64,000 nt of DNA from Roseivivax halotolerans (lineage in GTDB: Bacteria; Pseudomonadota; Alphaproteobacteria; Rhodobacterales; Rhodobacteraceae): positions 1-64,000 of the forward strand of contig NZ_FOXV01000009.1 of the NCBI RefSeq assembly GCF_900115815.1, in the 5' to 3' direction. The position numbers and the translations under genes are program-made. This document shows positions 56,995 to 63,968 of this stretch, one piece after another. Positions within the stretch are counted from its first letter, which is position 1. Each line of letters starts with the position of its first letter. Below the pieces are notes generated by a model. The model saw only the letters and a program-made list of their open reading frames with translations. It was not told the DNA's origin and made no database searches.

Positions 56995-58155
56995 TCAGGT
57001 CAAATCTTCCAGCACATGCTCACCCGTCAGGCGTGCATGTTCCTGAAGCGCGAAGCGGTCGGTCATGCCGGCGATGTAATCTGCAACGAGCCGCGCGAGC
57101 GCGGTCTCGTCCCGCGCCGCCTCGATATCGCGCTGCCAACGGCGCGGCAGAAGCTGCGGATCGCCGAGATAGATCGGGAACAGCGCATTGACCGCCCGTG
57201 TCACCTTTTCGCGCTGAGCCATGACCGATGGCGCGCGGTACATGCGCGAGAAAAGAAAGGCGCGGATCTCTTTCAGATCGCGCCAGAGCTCGGGTGAGAA
57301 GGCGATGACCGGATACCCCAAGTCGCGGATCTCTTGCGGGCCACGCGCGCCGCTCGTCTCAAGAAGCTCGCGGGACGTATCGATAAGATCGCCGACCATG
57401 TAGCCGAAGACCCGCCGCAAGGCCTCGTGGCGGCGGCGATAGGGATCGAGACCGGGATAGCGGGCGTCCACCTCGGCGTAGGCTTGCTTCACGAGCGGCA
57501 GCGCCGTGATTTCCTCTTCGGTGAAGAGCCCCGCGCGCAAGCCATCATGCAGATCATGGTTGTTGTACGCGATATCATCCGAGAGCGCCGCGACCTGCGC
57601 CTCGGCGCTGGCATGGGTGTGAAGCTCGAGGTCATGCTGGGCATTGTATTCCGAGAGCGCTACCGGGATCTCACCCGTTACCGGCCCGTTATGCTTGGCG
57701 ATCCCCTCGAGCGTATCCCAGGTCAGGTTCAGCCCGTCGAACTCCGCGTAGTGGCGTTCGAGCGAGGTCACGATTCGCAGCGTCTGCGCGTTGTGATCGA
57801 AGCCACCATAGGGCTGCATCAGCGCATCGAGCGCGTCTTCCCCGGTATGGCCGAAGGGCGTGTGACCGAGATCGTGCGCCAGTGCGACCGCTTCGGTCAG
57901 ATCGAGGTTCAGCCCAAGCGCGCTCGCGATGGTCCGGGCGACCTGCGCCACCTCGATGGAATGCGTGAGGCGCGTGCGGTAGAAATCCCCCTCATGCTCC
58001 ACGAAGACTTGCGTCTTGTGCTTGAGACGCCGGAATGCGGAAGCATGGATGATGCGGTCTCGGTCGCGTTGGAAACAAGACCGGAAGGCGCTTTCCTCCT
58101 CCGGATGGAGCCGTCCGCGCGAGGCGTCAGGCGTCGAGGCGTATGGCGCAGTCAT
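56995..58155 (-). CDS. dgt: dGTPase-like HD phosphohydrolase
   Basis: A 386-aa deoxynucleoside triphosphate triphosphohydrolase-like protein that cleaves dNTPs to nucleoside and triphosphate. The N-terminal RDRIIHASAFRRLKHKTQVF is diagnostic. The HD site is LTHSIEVAQVAR plus LAHDLGHTPFGHTGEDAL (about residues 63-111), and a further Asp occurs in ALSDDIAYNNHDLHDG. Divergent from erpA, with 104 bp between starts, as in many alphaproteobacteria. Confidence 0.92.
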   Translation of the reverse strand: MTAPYASTPDASRGRLHPEEESAFRSCFQRDRDRIIHASAFRRLKHKTQVFVEHEGDFYRTRLTHSIEVAQVARTIASALGLNLDLTEAVALAHDLGHTPFGHTGEDALDALMQPYGGFDHNAQTLRIVTSLERHYAEFDGLNLTWDTLEGIAKHNGPVTGEIPVALSEYNAQHDLELHTHASAEAQVAALSDDIAYNNHDLHDGLRAGLFTEEEITALPLVKQAYAEVDARYPGLDPYRRRHEALRRVFGYMVGDLIDTSRELLETSGARGPQEIRDLGYPVIAFSPELWRDLKEIRAFLFSRMYRAPSVMAQREKVTRAVNALFPIYLGDPQLLPRRWQRDIEAARDETALARLVADYIAGMTDRFALQEHARLTGEHVLEDLT

Positions 58156-58259
58156 GGCGGCGCTGTCCTTGTCGTCTGTCCCGAGGCCTCATATATTCGG
58201 CAATGTCGAAGATTGAAACGGCGTCGAGACGCCAAACTCCCTGATTTGCGAGGAAAACC

Positions 58260-58583
58260 ATGCAGCTGCCCCCGAAAGTGACCGAGCGCGCCTTCGCCCG
58301 CCTGGCCGAAATCGGTGCATCGGATCAGGGACAGGCCCTTCGCGTCGCCGTCGAGGGCGGCGGCTGTTCGGGGTTCCAATACGAGATCAAGCTCGATGCC
58401 CCCGAGGACGATGACCTCGTGCTGGAAGGCCAGGGCCAGAAAGTCGTGGTCGATCAGGTGTCGCTGCCGTTTCTGGCGGATGCCGTCATCGACTTCTCCG
58501 ACGAGCTGATCGGCGCGCGTTTCGTGATCGAGAATCCGAACGTTGCCAGTTCCTGCGGCTGCGGCACCAGCTTCTCTATGTAG
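58260..58583 (+). CDS. erpA: iron-sulfur cluster insertion protein (ErpA/IscA type)
   Basis: A 107-aa A-type carrier delivering Fe-S clusters to target enzymes. The three ligand cysteines are visible in GGCSGFQY (Cys38 region) and SCGCG near the C-terminus. ErpA versus IscA cannot be settled by sequence alone; the dgt neighbour favours ErpA. Its last 8 bases overlap the end of the convergent exporter gene. Confidence 0.9.
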   Translation: MQLPPKVTERAFARLAEIGASDQGQALRVAVEGGGCSGFQYEIKLDAPEDDDLVLEGQGQKVVVDQVSLPFLADAVIDFSDELIGARFVIENPNVASSCGCGTSFSM

Positions 58584-59460
58584 TCGCGGCCTTCGCGGGC
58601 AACATCTCGTCCCGCACGAGCCAGAGGCTCGAGCAGATGACGAGCAGGACGCCAATGACCGTCCCGGCCTCTGGCACTTCGCCGAACGCGACGAAACCAA
58701 TGGCGACCATCCAGACGAATTGCAGGTTCATCAGGGGCGTCGCGACGTAGGCTGGCAACAATCCGAAGGCCAGCACGATGATCCAGCGCCCGGCGAAGGC
58801 GAGGAACGAGTAGAGCAGGATCCAGCCCAAGTCGCTCGCCTGCATCGGCACCCAGACGAGCGGCAGGAAACAAGCCATCGCCACGAAGAGCGCGGCGTTC
58901 GGGAAGAACACCTGCGCCAGCGAATTCTTCTCGCGTCGGCTGATATAGCGGGCCGAGACCAACGATGCGGTGCCCGACAGCACGGCAATGGCAGCCCAGA
59001 GATGGCCTGCCGTGATGCTCGACACTCCGCCGGGGAAGAGGCACAGCATTCCGCCAACGCCGATCAGAAGCGCGGTCCAGGCGGCGGGGCGGACCGTCTC
59101 TCCGAGGCCGGGGCCGCTCATCACCGCCGCGATGACGGGCACCATTGCGAGGAACAGGAAGATCTCGGCCATCGGCAGGACACGGAAGGCCTGGAAAAAA
59201 GCGACCGAGGCGAGAACGGTCAGCAGCGATCTCAGCGCCATCGCCCACCGGCAGGTGGTCGTCACGGCAGTGCGGATCTCGCCCTTTCGCCATTTCTCGA
59301 CGGCGAGAGACAGGGCCAGCACGATCAGGGCAGAGATCGCGAAGAGCTGCGGCGCCTCGTATCGGCCGGCGATGAACTTGGTGATCCCGTCACCGCCCGC
59401 CATCATTAGTGTGTAGATGACGATCAAGATTGCGCCTGCTGCCGGTCCAGCGAGGGTCAT
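58576..59460 (-). CDS. EamA/DMT-family transporter, third gene of the repeat-peptide cassette
   Basis: A 294-aa inner-membrane protein with about ten helices in two EamA halves (about residues 10-140 and 150-285), the drug/metabolite transporter layout. Members usually export small molecules or amino-acid derivatives. Its ATG overlaps the stop of the 363-aa gene by ATGA, so the two are translated together. This suggests it exports, or gives immunity to, the product of the cassette (inference). Peptides are not typical DMT cargo, which favours a small processed product. Confidence 0.88.
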   Translation of the reverse strand: MTLAGPAAGAILIVIYTLMMAGGDGITKFIAGRYEAPQLFAISALIVLALSLAVEKWRKGEIRTAVTTTCRWAMALRSLLTVLASVAFFQAFRVLPMAEIFLFLAMVPVIAAVMSGPGLGETVRPAAWTALLIGVGGMLCLFPGGVSSITAGHLWAAIAVLSGTASLVSARYISRREKNSLAQVFFPNAALFVAMACFLPLVWVPMQASDLGWILLYSFLAFAGRWIIVLAFGLLPAYVATPLMNLQFVWMVAIGFVAFGEVPEAGTVIGVLLVICSSLWLVRDEMLPAKAATT

Positions 59461-60548
59461 GCGAATACCTCCACCGATGCGGCAGCAGACTCGCCGCGCG
59501 CGAAAAGATCGAAAAACCGGCCAAACCGCGTCGGGAGCGCGGCTTCGAGTTTCTCCAGCCGATCTTTCGCATGAAAGCTGAGCGTCTCGGTCAGTCGCCG
59601 ATGCCGAGACGCCTTCGTTCCGCGCGCATTTGCATCCATCAGGAACAGCACTTCGGAGATTTCGCGGAGCGGCGATACCGCGCCGGAGCGGCGTTTTTCG
59701 AAGCGATTCGGAACGTGTGGCATCGCGCAGTCAAAGAGCGCCTGGCCGGACAAGGCGGCCTCCCACTGGCACACGAGGTAATCGTGATAGCTGTCCTGGG
59801 CAAAGCGTCCCTGCCCTTCGGAAATATGGAACTCGTGACGCGACACAGTCAAAAACTCAACCCAAGGCTGCGGACAGGCTACACCGGAATATCTTAAAGC
59901 GATAGAAACTTCTGCGAGCAGGTCGGAATTGCCCTCGAGATAGGCCACCGCCCCGGCGAAATGCAGACTGTCGATGGCAGCGGCGTCGAGGTTCGGATCG
60001 CGGGTTCCGTAGTCGCTGAGATAGAAGGCGATATGCGTCAGCTCATACGCGGCTTTCTTGTTGGGTACGGCGAATGTCTCGGGACGGCGCATGAAGGCGC
60101 GCAGACGGTCGTCGAGACCGGCATCCACATCGTCTGCGAAGCGCCGCTGGGACAAAAGCCGCCGCGCCTCGGCGCGTTGCAGGTCCGAGAGTTCCGCTTG
60201 CGCGAGGCCTGAGCGCGCGGCCATCGCGCAAAGCTCTTCCGCGACCCTGCCGCGCCAGCCCAACGTCTCCATATCGAGGGCGATGGACAGGATGAACCGA
60301 TAATATTGGGGAAAGAAGGCGAGCCGTTCAGCCGCATTCTCATAGAACCCGCCAAGAGGTTCGAGCGCCTCCGGCGCAACCTCGCTTCCGGTCACCGCCA
60401 AAAGGTTGAGCAACTCCGCGTTCTCTTTCAGCCAGAACACGTCATCGATGGGGCGCCGCGATTGGGCAAAGGCGCCGAGAAGCGCAGGGATGCACGCTTC
60501 CCGGCTCCTGGCACGGGGCGCGACGGCGAATTGAACGACATTCGACAT
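59457..60548 (-). CDS. unrecognised 363-aa protein, candidate partner or modifying enzyme of the repeat peptide
   Basis: I do not recognise a family. The protein is soluble and looks almost wholly alpha-helical, like an alpha-alpha toroid. Striking candidates for conserved residues are YELTHIAFYLSDYG (168-181), SLHFAGAVAYLEGNSD (194-209), VSRHEFHISEG (235-245) and DSYHDYLVCQWEAAL (252-266), which offer several His, Asp and Glu that could bind metal. No ATP-grasp, radical-SAM, YcaO, LanM or peptidase motif is visible. The frame opens 22 codons earlier, but ATG 60548 has an ideal CAGGAG site and gives MSNVVQFAV. It follows the repeat peptide by 47 bp and overlaps the exporter by ATGA. Confidence 0.85.
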   Translation of the reverse strand: MSNVVQFAVAPRARSREACIPALLGAFAQSRRPIDDVFWLKENAELLNLLAVTGSEVAPEALEPLGGFYENAAERLAFFPQYYRFILSIALDMETLGWRGRVAEELCAMAARSGLAQAELSDLQRAEARRLLSQRRFADDVDAGLDDRLRAFMRRPETFAVPNKKAAYELTHIAFYLSDYGTRDPNLDAAAIDSLHFAGAVAYLEGNSDLLAEVSIALRYSGVACPQPWVEFLTVSRHEFHISEGQGRFAQDSYHDYLVCQWEAALSGQALFDCAMPHVPNRFEKRRSGAVSPLREISEVLFLMDANARGTKASRHRRLTETLSFHAKDRLEKLEAALPTRFGRFFDLFARGESAAASVEVFA

Positions 60549-60595
60549 GAAAATCTCCTGTGGTCGGCTTCGGATCGCGCCCCGGGCGCTGGTGC

Positions 60596-60880
60596 TCAGG
60601 ACCAGGAAATGCACAATCCGGTGCTGTCGCCGTCGCGCGCTTCGCTGGCCTCGGGGCCGGACCAGGAGATGAATGCCCCGGTCGCATCACCGAGCGACGT
60701 TTCCGTGCCGGCAGGGCCGGACCAGGAGATGAAAGTCTCGACACCATCGCCGAGCGCCGCATCGGTCCCGGCCGGACCCGACCAGGAGATGAAGGTCTCA
60801 ACGCCTTCGCCGATCATGGCATCGAACTGGGCATCGGTGCGGATTGCTTCACGAGTTTCGATCTTCTTCAGTGCAGACAT
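60596..60880 (-). CDS. 94-aa tandem-repeat peptide, candidate multi-core precursor
   Basis: A small gene with a strong GGAGG site six bases before its ATG. Residues 1-23 form a charged leader-like helix (MSALKKIETREAIRTDAQFD...). Residues 24-94 are 3.5 copies of an exact 20-residue unit: GEGVETFISWSGPAGTDAAL, GDGVETFISWSGPAGTETSL, GDATGAFISWSGPEASEARD and a final half copy ending at CISWS. Every unit keeps ISWS with one Trp, and cores are separated by acidic Gly-Asp/Glu steps. There is no signal peptide or membrane helix. It heads a three-gene leftward cassette. I know no matching RiPP class; a repeat structural peptide is the alternative. Confidence 0.85.
   Translation of the reverse strand: MSALKKIETREAIRTDAQFDAMIGEGVETFISWSGPAGTDAALGDGVETFISWSGPAGTETSLGDATGAFISWSGPEASEARDGDSTGLCISWS
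60599..60811 (-). repeat. 3.5 tandem copies of a 60-bp coding repeat
   Basis: Units at 60811-60752, 60751-60692, 60691-60632 and the partial 60631-60599 each encode 20 residues (last one 11). GACCAGGAGATGAA (plus strand) is shared by units 1-3, and unit 4 keeps GACCAGGAAATG. Units 1 and 2 encode identical GVETFISWSGPAGT but differ at eight codons, all synonymously. Confidence 0.95.
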
Positions 60881-61222
60881 ATTGGCCTCCGTTGGTTGGA
60901 ACGTGAGGTCATGGTTTCAGCTTTTAATTGATTGAAAAGGCTTTTCTTCAACTCTAGGGTCAGCAATCCGGGCGGACTCGCCTTATCCACATTCATGCCG
61001 TCCGGTAAGCGATCGCGTTCGGTGCCCTCATTGGCTTCGTCCCCAACTCCACATTTCTTGTGGACAAGTTCCGCGCAACGGTCGCTAGGGCAGTGATTTG
61101 ACTAAGATTTGCCGAAACCTGGCCGGCGAATCATCACACCGCCCCGCCAACTGGCCGCTTGCATTGCCCTCGCCCCTGCCCCAGAACGACAGGCGTTTCG
61201 GCGGCAAGGAGCGGCAGACGCC
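60881..61222. other. 342-bp divergent intergenic region between the repeat-peptide cassette and xth
   Basis: No gene is visible. It must hold the leftward cassette promoter and the rightward xth promoter, but no convincing -35/-10 pair stands out. It contains TTATCCACA (60984-60992), a perfect DnaA box, and CTTGTGGACAAG (61057-61068), a near-palindrome that includes a DnaA-box variant on the minus strand. The part nearest the cassette is AT-richer than its surroundings. Confidence 0.6.
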
Positions 61223-62005
61223 ATGAAGATCGCGACCTTCAACATCAACGGCATCAAGGCGCGCGCGACGGCGCTTTCGGACTGGCTCTCGGAAGCAGCG
61301 CCGGACGTGGCGCTGCTGCAGGAGATCAAGTCGCAGGACGAGGCCTTCCCTCGCGAGATGTTCGAAGATCTCGGCTACAACGTGGAAACTCACGGCCAGA
61401 AAAGCTTCAATGGCGTCGCGATCCTCTCGAAACTGCCGCTCGAGGATGTCACGCGGGGTCTGCCCGGAGACGACGAGGACGAACAGGCGCGCTGGATCGA
61501 GGCGACCGTGGTCGGCGACAGCCACGCGGTGCGGCTGTGCGGGCTCTACCTGCCGAACGGCAATCCCGCGCCGGGCCCGAAATACGACTACAAGCTTGCG
61601 TGGATGGAGCGGCTGCGCGCCCGCGCCGCAGACCTCATCGCGTCCGAAGAGGTCGCGCTCATGGCGGGCGATTACAACATCATCCCGAATGCCGAGGATG
61701 CTGCGAAACCCGACAGCTGGCGCGACGATGCACTGTTCATGCCGGAAAGCCGAGCGGCCTATCGCCGAATCCTGAACCTCGGCTTCACCGAGGCGTTCCG
61801 CACGCAGCACCCCGCGCCGGGACAATATTCATTCTGGGACTACCAGGCGGGCGCCTGGCAGAAGAACAACGGTATCCGTATCGACCACGTCCTCTTGACG
61901 CCGCAATGTGCGGATCTGTTGCAAGCCAGCGGGATCGACAAGGACGTGCGCGACCGCGAGAAACCCTCCGATCATGTGCCGGTCTGGGTCGAGCTTGCCG
62001 CCTGA
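61223..62005 (+). CDS. xth: exodeoxyribonuclease III
   Basis: AP endonuclease and 3'-5' exonuclease of base-excision repair. The 260-aa protein has MKIATFNINGIKAR at the start, the metal Glu in LLQEIKSQ (about residue 34), GLYLPNG, GDYNIIPNAEDA and the C-terminal RIDHVLLTP and SDHVPVW catalytic motifs. The frame is open 38 codons upstream, but ATG 61223 begins exactly at the family N-terminus and has AGGAG upstream. Confidence 0.95.
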   Translation: MKIATFNINGIKARATALSDWLSEAAPDVALLQEIKSQDEAFPREMFEDLGYNVETHGQKSFNGVAILSKLPLEDVTRGLPGDDEDEQARWIEATVVGDSHAVRLCGLYLPNGNPAPGPKYDYKLAWMERLRARAADLIASEEVALMAGDYNIIPNAEDAAKPDSWRDDALFMPESRAAYRRILNLGFTEAFRTQHPAPGQYSFWDYQAGAWQKNNGIRIDHVLLTPQCADLLQASGIDKDVRDREKPSDHVPVWVELAA

Positions 62006-62071
62006 GGCTGCTTGCACGGGCCGCCGCACCCTCTTACATCTGAACGCATAACGAAGACGGAGCCCCACGCG

Positions 62072-62314
62072 ATGGCAATGCAGGCCCACGAGATCGAGGC
62101 GCTGATCCGCGCCGAATTCCCGGATGCGAAGATCACGATCACCGACTTGGCCGGAGACGGCAATCACTATGCCGCCGAGGTCATCGACGAGAGTTTTCGT
62201 GGCAAGAACCGCGTCCAGCAACAGCGTGCGGTCTATTCCGCGCTGAAGGGCAAGATGGACGGCGCGCAGGGCGAATTGCACGCACTCGCGCTGACGACCA
62301 AGACACCCGACTGA
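62072..62314 (+). CDS. BolA/IbaG family protein
   Basis: An 80-aa BolA-fold protein. It has IEALIRAEFPDAKITITDLAGDGNHYAAEVIDE with the conserved His, then FRGKNRVQQQRAVYSALKGKM, the family's C-terminal motif. BolA proteins pair with monothiol glutaredoxins to handle Fe-S clusters, and grxD lies 145 bp downstream, so a GrxD-BolA complex is likely. ATG 62072 (MAMQAHEIEAL) is the family start; an in-frame ATG at 62012 is less likely. Confidence 0.92.
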   Translation: MAMQAHEIEALIRAEFPDAKITITDLAGDGNHYAAEVIDESFRGKNRVQQQRAVYSALKGKMDGAQGELHALALTTKTPD

Positions 62315-62319
62315 CGAAC

Positions 62320-62466
62320 GTGTCGGGCACGGGAAGCTTCATTGCCAATACCTGGCCGATCCTGGGCGCGCTCGCCCTTGTCGGCCTCATCACCTACGGA
62401 GCGCTCAGGCCTTACATCAAGGCTGAACGGAAACGCCGCGAAGAAACGGAGAGCAAGGATGACTGA
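62320..62466 (+). CDS. 48-aa single-pass membrane peptide between bolA-type gene and grxD
   Basis: Reading from GTG 62320, the frame encodes SGTGSFIANTWPILGALALV, a hydrophobic helix (about residues 9-27), then RPYIKAERKRREETESKDD, a very charged tail. It stops at 62464-62466 and overlaps the grxD start by 8 bases, which suggests coupling. There is no strong ribosome site, so it may depend on translation from the upstream gene 5 bp away. Fits a real small gene by composition and packing, not by homology. Confidence 0.55.
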   Translation: MSGTGSFIANTWPILGALALVGLITYGALRPYIKAERKRREETESKDD

Positions 62467-62821
62467 CGCAAAGACCCAGATCGACGAAACGGTCAAATCG
62501 AACGACGTCGTGCTCTACATGAAGGGCACGAAATCCATGCCGCAATGCGGCTTCTCGAGCCGCGTCGCAGGGGTCCTGAATTATATGGGCGTCGAATATT
62601 CCGACGTGAATGTCCTCGCCGACGAGAACATTCGCCAGGGCATCAAGGATTATTCCGACTGGCCGACGATTCCGCAGCTTTACGTGAAGGGAGAGTTCGT
62701 GGGTGGCTGCGACATCATCACCGAGATGACCTTGTCGGGCGAGCTCGACCAGCTGTTCGAGCAGAACGGCGTCTCCTACGACAAGGACGCCGCTGCGAAA
62801 ATCCGCGAAGCCAACGGCTAA
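62459..62821 (+). CDS. grxD: monothiol glutaredoxin (Grx4 type)
   Basis: A 120-aa glutaredoxin with the single-cysteine active site CGFS in MPQCGFSSRVAG (about residues 26-37). WPTIPQLYVKGEFVGGCDI holds the cis-proline and glutathione-binding motifs. It carries a [2Fe-2S] cluster with glutathione and probably works with the upstream BolA protein. Start ATG 62459 follows AAGGA-like sequence and overlaps the preceding 48-aa gene. Confidence 0.95.
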   Translation: MTDAKTQIDETVKSNDVVLYMKGTKSMPQCGFSSRVAGVLNYMGVEYSDVNVLADENIRQGIKDYSDWPTIPQLYVKGEFVGGCDIITEMTLSGELDQLFEQNGVSYDKDAAAKIREANG

Positions 62822-62835
62822 GAGCGAACGTGGCC

Positions 62836-62862
62836 GCGCGCGCTTCAGGCGCGCGCCTTTTC
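62836..62862 (+). terminator. terminator between convergent grxD and zapA
   Basis: GCGCGCGC (62836-62843) and GCGCGCGC (62849-62856) are self-complementary arms around TTCAG, followed by CTTTTCC. It lies 14 bp after the grxD stop and overlaps the last codons of the convergent zapA gene. Confidence 0.6.
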
Positions 62863-63240
62863 CTCCACCTCGTCGGCGACGGCTTCCGCACGCGCGGCAA
62901 GCTCGGCCATCGTCTCCATCACGCCCTCGGGCATGACCGCGACCTCGACGCGTTCCGGCTCGGGGGCTGGCTTGGAGGCGTCCGCCTTGATCCGGCCTTC
63001 AAGCTCGGCAACGCGCGCTTCGGCCGCAGCCAGCTTGTCCTCGAGCCCGGCGGTCTTGTCCGCAAGCATCAGCCCCGCCATCAGAAGCATCCGGTTCTCC
63101 GGCAAACGACCGATCTGGGAGATCAGCGTCTGCGCTTCGGCGTCGAGCATTTCGGCCGCGGTGACGAGATATTGTTCCTCGCCTTCCTGGCAGGCGACGG
63201 CGAAGTTGCGCGTGCCAATGGTGATATCGAGTTCGGGCAT
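62845..63240 (-). CDS. zapA: cell division protein ZapA
   Basis: Z-ring stabiliser that cross-links FtsZ. The 131-aa protein begins with the ZapA domain (ELDITIGTRNFAVACQEGEEQYLVTAAEMLDAEA, residues 3-36) followed by a long coiled coil and an extended Pro/Glu-rich segment. The length exceeds E. coli ZapA (109 aa) through this tail. It overlaps the upstream coiled-coil gene by one base (TGATG). Confidence 0.88.
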   Translation of the reverse strand: MPELDITIGTRNFAVACQEGEEQYLVTAAEMLDAEAQTLISQIGRLPENRMLLMAGLMLADKTAGLEDKLAAAEARVAELEGRIKADASKPAPEPERVEVAVMPEGVMETMAELAARAEAVADEVEEKARA

Positions 63241-63770
63241 CAGGTGGCCTCCTGCTCTGTCGTGGCGCGGGCTTCGGCTTCTGCAAGCAGCGGCGTGAGC
63301 GCACCCAGAACCGCGCGGCTTTCGGCGGCATCGGCGGCGCGCGCGGCGCGCAGGGATTCAAGCTCGGCCAGCATGGCCTTGTTGATGAGATGCGGCTCTC
63401 CGACATTCTCTTCGAGGGCGCGGCGCATCTCCTCGTTGGTTGCGGTCAGCATGTCGTTGGCGTGCCGCAGCCGCTGCAAATCGCTGTCGAGGCCAGCCAG
63501 CGCGGCGCGGGCCTCTTCCGCCTCGGCACGCAGCTTGGCGACCTCGCTGTCCTGCTTCTCGCGGATCGCTCGCACCCGCTCTTCAAGCTGGGCATTCGCG
63601 ATGCGTTCATCCTCGAGTGCGGCCTGAAGCGCGGTCAGCTCCTCGCTGGCGGCCGCTTCCGGCGCCGCTGGCACCTCGCCATCCCCAGCCGCGCCGAGAC
63701 CTTCGACGCCCCTGGCGATCCGGTCGAGTGCGGAGGCGATACGCCGCTCCAGCTCTGCAATGTCGTTCAT
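63240..63770 (-). CDS. coiled-coil protein co-transcribed with zapA
   Basis: A 176-aa protein with no signal peptide or membrane segment. It has a short N-terminal helix (DIAELERRIASALDRIARGVEGL) and a long heptad-rich coiled coil (about residues 45-130). I do not recognise a named family. Placed directly upstream of zapA with a one-base overlap, it may take part in division. ZapB-like behaviour is only a guess from shape and position. Confidence 0.75.
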   Translation of the reverse strand: MNDIAELERRIASALDRIARGVEGLGAAGDGEVPAAPEAAASEELTALQAALEDERIANAQLEERVRAIREKQDSEVAKLRAEAEEARAALAGLDSDLQRLRHANDMLTATNEEMRRALEENVGEPHLINKAMLAELESLRAARAADAAESRAVLGALTPLLAEAEARATTEQEAT

Positions 63771-63968
63771 CCGATCTGCCCTCTGCCCGTCTGCATCATT
63801 GCCGCGCCACGCCGAATCGTGGCCGGAGCGCGAATTGCAAGGAAGTTAGCAAGACGAAAAGGAAAGTGCGCGTCTTTATATGTCAAGGTCTTGGCTCCCG
63901 TGCTTGATCTTGTGCGAGGCGCTGAGTAGACGCGACGCAGACCCTTTGCCATCAAGGATACCAGACCC

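Noticed and set aside
54969-57191. 740-codon plus-strand frame opposite the antiporter, rich in Arg, Asp and His
   Set aside because: Composition is what reverse-complemented hydrophobic codons give; the minus strand encodes a clear twelve-helix transporter.
60596-60880. CRISPR array or non-coding minisatellite
   Set aside because: The repeats are in frame, 60 bp each without unique spacers, and differ mostly at silent codon positions, so they are coding.
60881-61222. Replication origin suggested by DnaA boxes
   Set aside because: Only two boxes, no AT-rich unwinding stretch, no parAB, dnaA, hemE or repABC genes nearby.
63771-63968. 6S RNA gene next to zapA, as in some proteobacteria
   Set aside because: The gap is only 198 bp and shows no long closing stem with a central bubble that I could trace by eye.
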